From: Didemnitutus sp047777955
GTDB lineage: Bacteria > Verrucomicrobiota > Verrucomicrobiia > Opitutales > Opitutaceae
Assembly (NCBI RefSeq): GCF_047777955.1
Contig: NZ_CP180537.1
Span: 248,001-312,000 of the forward strand
DNA length: 64,000 bases
Direction: 5' to 3'
Within the stretch, counting starts at the first letter, position 1; every line of letters begins with the position of its first letter. The position numbers and the translations under genes are program-made. The notes beneath the pieces were generated by a model. That model searched no databases and had not been told where the DNA came from. It saw only the letters and a list, made by a program, of their open reading frames with translations. Below are positions 60,474-64,000 of this stretch, one piece after another.

Positions 60474-60796
60474 AACCACGCCTCACCGATGAAGATCTGG
60501 ACCGCCTGCTCGCGGCGCCAGTGCGCCCGGTCCCGCCCGGGCTGGCCGAGCGCGTCGCGGCGCGGCTCGCCGCGGACCCCGGGCGGCGCCGGGCCTGGAT
60601 CTGGTATCTCGTGCCGGCGCTGGCCGCGGCCGGGTTCGCCCTGCTCGTGACGGCCCACCGGACGCCAGCGCCCGCCGCCGCCGATTACGAGACGCTGTTC
60701 GCGCTCGAGGACTCACTCGCGCCGGCGGAGCCGCTGCTGGATCCCCTGAACCGTGAGCTCTGCGCGGAAATCCCGGTCGAAACCTCCACTCCCTAA
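60470..60796 (+). CDS. Probable anti-sigma factor (single-pass membrane protein)
   Basis: 108 residues, translationally coupled to the sigma gene. A cytoplasmic N-terminus (TDEDLDRLLAAPVRPVPPGL followed by AERVAARLAADPGRRR), one membrane helix at about 42-60 (WYLVPALAAAGFALLVTA) and a short acidic periplasmic tail. This is the layout of small anti-sigma factors; a zinc-binding anti-sigma motif (H-x3-C-x2-C) is absent, so it would be of the non-ZAS type. Confidence 0.75.
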   Translation: MKPRLTDEDLDRLLAAPVRPVPPGLAERVAARLAADPGRRRAWIWYLVPALAAAGFALLVTAHRTPAPAAADYETLFALEDSLAPAEPLLDPLNRELCAEIPVETSTP

Positions 60797-60808
60797 ACGG
60801 TCGTCGCC

Positions 60809-61236
60809 ATGAAAATCCTCCTCCTTCTCATCACCTTGAGCCTCGCCACCTCGCTGGCGGCGGCGGAAGCCCCGGCGCCGGCCCGCGAATTGTCCACGCT
60901 CGAGCAATTCCTCTCCTCGACGACGCGCAGCTGGCGCAGCTGCAGCAGGCGATCGCGCGTGTCCGGGCCATGACGCCGGCGGAGCGCGCGCGACTGCGGA
61001 CGCAGATCGACGCGTTCCGGCGCCTGCCGGCCCCGGAGCGCGAGCAGCTGCGCCGCGGCTGGGGGCACGAGCCGGCGGCGGTGCGCGACGGCTGGCGCGA
61101 CTTGATGCAGTCGCTCGATGAGACCGGCCGGGCGGAGATCCGCCGCCAGCTCGAGGGTCTCGCGCCCGAGGAGCGCACGAAGCGCCGGCGCGAACTGGTG
61201 GAAAAATTCCTTCGCGAGCGGACGGCGCGGCCGTGA
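60809..61236 (+). pseudogene. Secreted helical protein (DUF3106-like), one apparent 1-nt deletion
   Basis: Frame 1 from the ATG at 60809 gives the signal peptide (KILLLLITLSLATSLAAAEA) and ELSTLEQFL. Frame 2 continues DDAQLAQLQQAIARVRAMTP, AERARLRTQIDAFRRLPAPE, and an Arg/Glu-rich helical body with LQSLDETGRAEIRRQLEGLA-like spacing to RERTARP. One base added around 60908-60916 gives about 142 residues. Periplasmic charged helical proteins of this kind often accompany ECF sigma/anti-sigma pairs as metal or stress sensors. It follows the anti-sigma gene by 12 nt. Confidence 0.72.
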
Positions 61237-61289
61237 TCGCCGCCGGGGGCGTTCGCGGCCGCGCGGGGATCGCGCGGCCGGCGAAAACA

Positions 61290-61318
61290 GAGGGCGGAAC
61301 CGGGAAGGTTCCGCCCTC
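61290..61318. terminator. Bidirectional terminator between convergent genes
   Basis: GAGGGCGGAACC-GGGAA-GGTTCCGCCCTC has perfect 12-bp arms with a 5-nt loop, midway between the stops at 61236 (plus) and 61339 (minus). AAAAC precedes it on the plus strand, giving a T-rich 3' side for the minus-strand transcript. Confidence 0.75.
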
Positions 61319-61338
61319 GTGTCGTTTGGCGCGGCGCG

Positions 61339-61623
61339 TCAGCTGCGCGGGCCTTTCGGGCCGGGCCCGGGGCTGGTGCCGTCCTGCGGGCCGGTCGGGT
61401 TGGCGGGTTTGCCGGGGCCGCCGGTGCCGTCCTTCTTCGGCGTGGGCTGGGACTGGCCGGTGCCATTGGCCGCGGGGGCGCGGGCCGGGTTCGTCGCGCC
61501 GCGGTTCGGGGCGACGGTCGTGCCCGCGCCGCGGCCGCCACCGCCGCGGCCGACCGCGTAGGTGGAAGTCGCGCCCACGAGGGCGAGGCTGAGGCAGGTG
61601 AGGAGGAGGAGTCTGGTTTTCAT
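61339..61623 (-). CDS. Small secreted Gly/Pro-rich protein
   Basis: 94 residues from the ATG at 61623. Signal peptide KTRLLLLTCLSLALVGATST, then a low-complexity mature part: GRGGGGRGAGTTVAPNRGAT, Pro/Lys/Gly-rich to the end (KKDGTGGPGKPANPTGPQDG). No folded domain. Its promoter region shows the ECF-type pattern shared with the divergent DUF2202 gene. Could be a matrix or surface-exposed peptide. Confidence 0.68.
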   Translation of the reverse strand: MKTRLLLLTCLSLALVGATSTYAVGRGGGGRGAGTTVAPNRGATNPARAPAANGTGQSQPTPKKDGTGGPGKPANPTGPQDGTSPGPGPKGPRS

Positions 61624-61640
61624 GGTTTCCTTTCGCAGGA

Positions 61641-61668
61641 TGAAACCCCGCCGGCCGCGTCGCATTAC
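61641..61668 (+). promoter_or_regulatory. ECF-type promoter for the DUF2202 gene
   Basis: TGAAAC (61641-61646), 16 nt, CATTAC (61663-61668). The -35 has the A-A-C core common to ECF promoters and extends as TGAAACCCCG. Expected start near 61676, 50 nt before the ATG at 61727. The mirror-image minus-strand promoter overlaps it. Confidence 0.6.
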
Positions 61669-61689
61669 GGCGGGAGAAAATTTCCGGAT

Positions 61690-61718
61690 GTAATGATCGC
61701 GCGCGCGCCGGGGTTTCA
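61690..61718 (-). promoter_or_regulatory. ECF-type promoter for the Gly/Pro-rich gene
   Basis: On the minus strand TGAAAC (61718-61713), 17 nt, CATTAC (61695-61690), with the same TGAAACCCCG extension as the plus-strand copy. Start expected near 61683, 60 nt before the ATG at 61623. Confidence 0.6.
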
Positions 61719-61726
61719 CGGGCACG

Positions 61727-62342
61727 ATGAAAACGATCACCTGTTTGGCCCTTTCCCTCCTCGCGCTGGGGGCGCAGGCCCGCCCCTGCCCGCAGGGGGC
61801 CGGGCGCCGCGGGCACGTGCCGCCTGGCACCTGCGGGCGCCGTCGAGCTCAGCGCCGACGAGGCGAAAGCCCTCGTCTTCCAAGTCGAGGAGGAGCGCAT
61901 GGCGCGGGAACTCTACGCGGCGTTCGCCGCGCAGTGGGACCTGCGGCCGTTCCACCGCCTCCAGGCGGCGGAGTCCCGGCACGAGGAGGCGCTGCGTGCG
62001 CTCGCGGCGCGCGCCGGCGTGGCTCTGCCGCCGACCGCGCCGGGGAAGTTCGCCGACGCCGTCCTCCAGCAGCGGCATGACACCCTGCGCGCCCGCGGAC
62101 TCATCTCCGCGGCGGAGGCGCGGACGGCCGGTGAGGCAATCGAGCGCCAGGACCTTTCGGACCTGCGGCAGCTCCTCGCTGTGCTGAAGAACGAGGCGTT
62201 TCGGACCGTCGCGGACAATCTGGCCCGCGCCACCGAACGGCATCTGGCCGCGTTCTCCGGCGAGCCCGGTCGGGGGTTGCGCGCGCGGGCCGAACGGCCG
62301 GGCGCAGGATGCGCTCAGGCCGGCCGCCGCGCCAGCACCTGA
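61727..62342 (+). pseudogene. DUF2202 ferritin-like secreted protein, apparent frameshifts after the signal peptide
   Basis: Frame 1 from the ATG at 61727 gives a signal peptide (KTITCLALSLLALGAQA). The DUF2202 domain is in another frame: AVELSADEAKALVFQVEEER and MARELYAAFAAQWDLRPF (the E-E-x-x-M/L-A-R-x-x-Y block), AESRHEEALRALAARAG, then FRTVADNLARATERHL. Two bases added between about 61780 and 61845 reconnect them in 205 residues. Four Glu/His positions fit a di-metal four-helix bundle. Its 3' end overlaps the convergent methyltransferase gene by 28 nt. Confidence 0.78.
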
Positions 62343-62935
62343 ACGACGGCGCTGCGGCCGGTGTGGCCGCCGCCTTCGTGGACGTCGCGCTCGAGCTCTT
62401 GGCCGATCTCGAACTCCAATCCGGGCAACTCGTCGCGCAGCTGCGCGAGCGTCGGCAGCAGCGCCGGGTCCTTTGGGCCACCGGTGCCGAAGGCGAGCTG
62501 CGCGGGCGTGTAGGCTTCCATCAAGAAAACGCCGCCGGGACGCAGGCCGGCCGCGGCGCGGCCGAGGACGTCGCGGCGCAGCGCCGGGGGCAGGTGCATG
62601 AAGATCGCCACGATGGCGCTCCACGCGCCGGGGGCGATCGGGTAGGCGGCGAGGTCGGCGGTGGCGGTCGCGAGCGGCACGCCGCGTTGCGTGGCGAGGG
62701 CGCGGGCCTTGGCCAGGCCGGTGGCGGAGAGGTCGGTGGCGGTGACGGCGTGGCCGCGCGTGGCGAGGAACACCGCGTTGCGCCCCTCGCCCTCGGCGAG
62801 GCAGAGCACCGGGCCGGCGGGGAGGCGGTCGGCGATCGAGCGCAGGAAGTCGTTGGGTTCCGTCCCGAAGACGAAATCCGGCGTGGCGTAGCGGTTATCC
62901 CAGAATTCGGCGCCGTAGGCGGGGTTCAGTGCCAT
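62315..62935 (-). CDS. Class I SAM-dependent methyltransferase (TehB/SmtA-like)
   Basis: 206 residues from MALNPAYGAEFWDNRYATPD at 62935; the F-W-D-x-R-Y opening is typical of TehB/thiopurine-type methyltransferases. SAM motifs: GPVLCLAEGEGRNAVFLATR (E-G-E-G-R-N), VTATDLSATGLAKARALA, AIVAIFMHLPPALRRDVL and GLRPGGVFLMEAYTPAQL. Substrate may be a metalloid or small thiol. Its start overlaps the end of the ArsP-type permease by 10 nt, so both are co-translated, which fits a metalloid-detoxification pair. Confidence 0.9.
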   Translation of the reverse strand: MALNPAYGAEFWDNRYATPDFVFGTEPNDFLRSIADRLPAGPVLCLAEGEGRNAVFLATRGHAVTATDLSATGLAKARALATQRGVPLATATADLAAYPIAPGAWSAIVAIFMHLPPALRRDVLGRAAAGLRPGGVFLMEAYTPAQLAFGTGGPKDPALLPTLAQLRDELPGLEFEIGQELERDVHEGGGHTGRSAVVQVLARRPA

Positions 62936-63882
62936 GCGTTGAACACCCAACCCACAATCGTCGTGCCGACAAGCACGACGATGGAAAACAGCACCAGCAG
63001 GCGCACGGTCATGACGCTGCGCAGCATGACCAGTTCCGGCAGCGAAACGCCGACGGCGGAGAGGAGGAAGGCCAGCGCCGTGCCGAGGGGCACGCCCTTG
63101 GCGACGAAGGCCTCGAGCAGGGGCACGGTGGCGTTGGCGCTGACGTAGAGCGGCAGGCCGGCCAGGGCGGCCAACGGCACGGTCCACGCGCCGCGGCCGG
63201 CGAAGAGCGACTGGAAGAAATTCTCCGGCACGAAACCGTGCAGCGCGGCGCCGAGCACGAGGGCGCCCACGAGCCAGGGCGCGATGTTGCGCAGGATGCG
63301 GCCGCTGGTCTGCGCGGCGTCGAGCAAGCGCGCCCGCCAGCCCTGCGGCAGGGGTTCGTCGTCCTCCTCGCCGGTGAAGTGGGCGTCGGGCTGCAGCCAG
63401 CGCTCGGCGTGCAGCAGGCCGAGCGTCAGCCCGCCCGCGATGCCGAGGGTGACGCCGGCGACGGTGTAGCCGAGCGCGAGTTTCCAGCCGAAGGTCGCGG
63501 CCATGAGCGCGACCGCGATCTCGTTCACCAGCGGCGAGGTGATGAGGAAGGCGAACGCGACGCCGATGGGGAAGCGCGCCTGGACGAAGCCGAGGAAGAT
63601 GGGCACCGACGAGCACGAGCAGAACGGCGTCAGCGCGCCGAACAGCGCCGCCGCCGGGTAGCCGAGCAGGCGGCCGCCGCGGCCCTCGAGCCGGGCGCGG
63701 AGCCGGTCGTGCGGGATCGCGCCGCGGATGAGCGCCATCACGAACGCCACGACCGCGACCAACACGACGACCTTCAGCAGGTCGTAGACGAAAAAGTGCA
63801 GCGCCGCCCCCGGTCCGCGAGCGGACTCGAGTCCGCTCGCCGCGACCACCTGGTCGGCGATCCATTCAGCCCAGCGCCACAT
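62926..63882 (-). CDS. UPF0718/DUF318-family permease (ArsP-like)
   Basis: 318 residues, eight or nine hydrophobic segments. The conserved family block LFGALTPFCSCSSVPIFLGF contains the F-C-S-C-S-S/T motif, followed by PIGVAFAFLITSPLVNE; the repeat half has LPLYVSANATVPLLEAFVAK and GTALAFLLSAVGVSLPEL. ArsP members export trivalent organoarsenicals; other members are linked to thioredoxin-like or metal systems. The cytosolic loop (about 170-195) is acidic. Followed by a coupled methyltransferase gene, and preceded by a DUF2892-like gene fragment. Confidence 0.9.
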   Translation of the reverse strand: MWRWAEWIADQVVAASGLESARGPGAALHFFVYDLLKVVVLVAVVAFVMALIRGAIPHDRLRARLEGRGGRLLGYPAAALFGALTPFCSCSSVPIFLGFVQARFPIGVAFAFLITSPLVNEIAVALMAATFGWKLALGYTVAGVTLGIAGGLTLGLLHAERWLQPDAHFTGEEDDEPLPQGWRARLLDAAQTSGRILRNIAPWLVGALVLGAALHGFVPENFFQSLFAGRGAWTVPLAALAGLPLYVSANATVPLLEAFVAKGVPLGTALAFLLSAVGVSLPELVMLRSVMTVRLLVLFSIVVLVGTTIVGWVFNAWH

Positions 63883-63931
63883 GGCGGTGAATCAAGGCGA
63901 CGTCGCGGCGCGGGGCAACGCCGAGAGCGCG

Positions 63932-64000
63932 TCATTCCTTGGCCTTCGTGCCGCAGGTGTTGAGGCCGAGCGGCAGGTAGGCGGGGCAGAAGCCGAAGGC
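63932..64000 (-). CDS. DUF2892/YgaP-like membrane protein, C-terminal fragment
   Basis: Only the last 22 residues are in the window (stop TGA at 63934-63932). They read AFGFCPAYLPLGLNTCGTKA followed by KE. The C-P-x-Y-x-x-x-G-x-N-T-C ending is the signature of DUF2892 proteins related to the membrane part of YgaP. Such genes commonly sit beside rhodanese, ArsR and UPF0718 permease genes, as here. Confidence 0.75.
   Translation of the reverse strand, partial: AFGFCPAYLPLGLNTCGTKAKE

Overview
The window is about 64 kb of very GC-rich, densely coded bacterial chromosome. Gene content points to Verrucomicrobiota, most likely the Opitutales/Opitutaceae. Pointers include a DUF5069 protein, a single-chain glycyl-tRNA synthetase, a PadR plus ADOP-type permease pair, tandem TonB C-terminal domains in one secreted protein, Tat-exported Gfo/Idh/MocA oxidoreductases, and dnaN lying apart from dnaA. 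The lineage is inferred from family distribution, not from a marker-gene tree. I saw no rRNA, tRNA, CRISPR array, prophage or intact insertion sequence.

Layout. 1-3.4 kb: a cupin fragment, a PEBP protein, a frameshifted AraC regulator, DUF5069 and a membrane protein. 3.4-6 kb: dnaN, pssA and an orphan RelE-fold protein on the minus strand. 6-12.2 kb: an EF-hand protein, threonine ammonia-lyase, a nitrosative-stress repair protein (Ric) behind an FNR/DNR-type box, and a PadR-ADOP permease pair. 12.2-19 kb: small enzymes and regulators, including a deleted cupin, DoxX/MarR with paired operators, a pectin-side-chain esterase, a Tat-exported WYL domain, and a chain of overlapping genes ending in a methyltransferase. 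19-25 kb: an unfamiliar two-gene cassette (Ig-like protein plus LamG/hydrophobic-tail protein), then an ECF sigma factor with a YCII protein. 25-35.4 kb: glycyl-tRNA synthetase beside a relic of a second 3' end, HtrA, TonB-domain proteins, an oxidoreductase, Mpo1-like and YceI-like proteins. 35.4-42.9 kb: the complete histidine operon hisL-G-D-C-B-H-A-F-IE on the minus strand. 43-48 kb: an MFS-like protein and an LtaS-like / outer-membrane / PAP2 envelope operon. 48-54 kb: YqeY, radical SAM, YdcF-like, TPR, pseudo-rhomboid, site-2 protease and PrmB. 54-60 kb: a sulfur cluster (rhodanese, c-heme DUF3365, DsrE2, TusE/DsrC, DUF1641, SQR-like flavoprotein) plus a FadL porin. 60-64 kb: an ECF sigma/anti-sigma unit with probable target genes, a methyltransferase and an ArsP-type permease.

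Regulation is unusually readable. The his operon begins with an 11-residue leader peptide holding five consecutive His codons, followed by a terminator: classical attenuation. The ric gene has a TTGA-N6-TCAA box, PadR and MarR have perfect palindromes at their own promoters, the LtaS-like operon has three 11-bp-phased direct repeats, and two divergent genes at 61.6 kb share one ECF-type promoter architecture.

Data quality: at least eight genes, including hisC and hisIE, are broken by one or two single-base shifts. Each is repaired by adding a base, usually in a run of 3-5 identical bases. This is the signature of consensus under-calling in homopolymers, so I treat these as probable sequence errors. 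The cupin at 12.2 kb is different: it appears to carry a genuine internal deletion.
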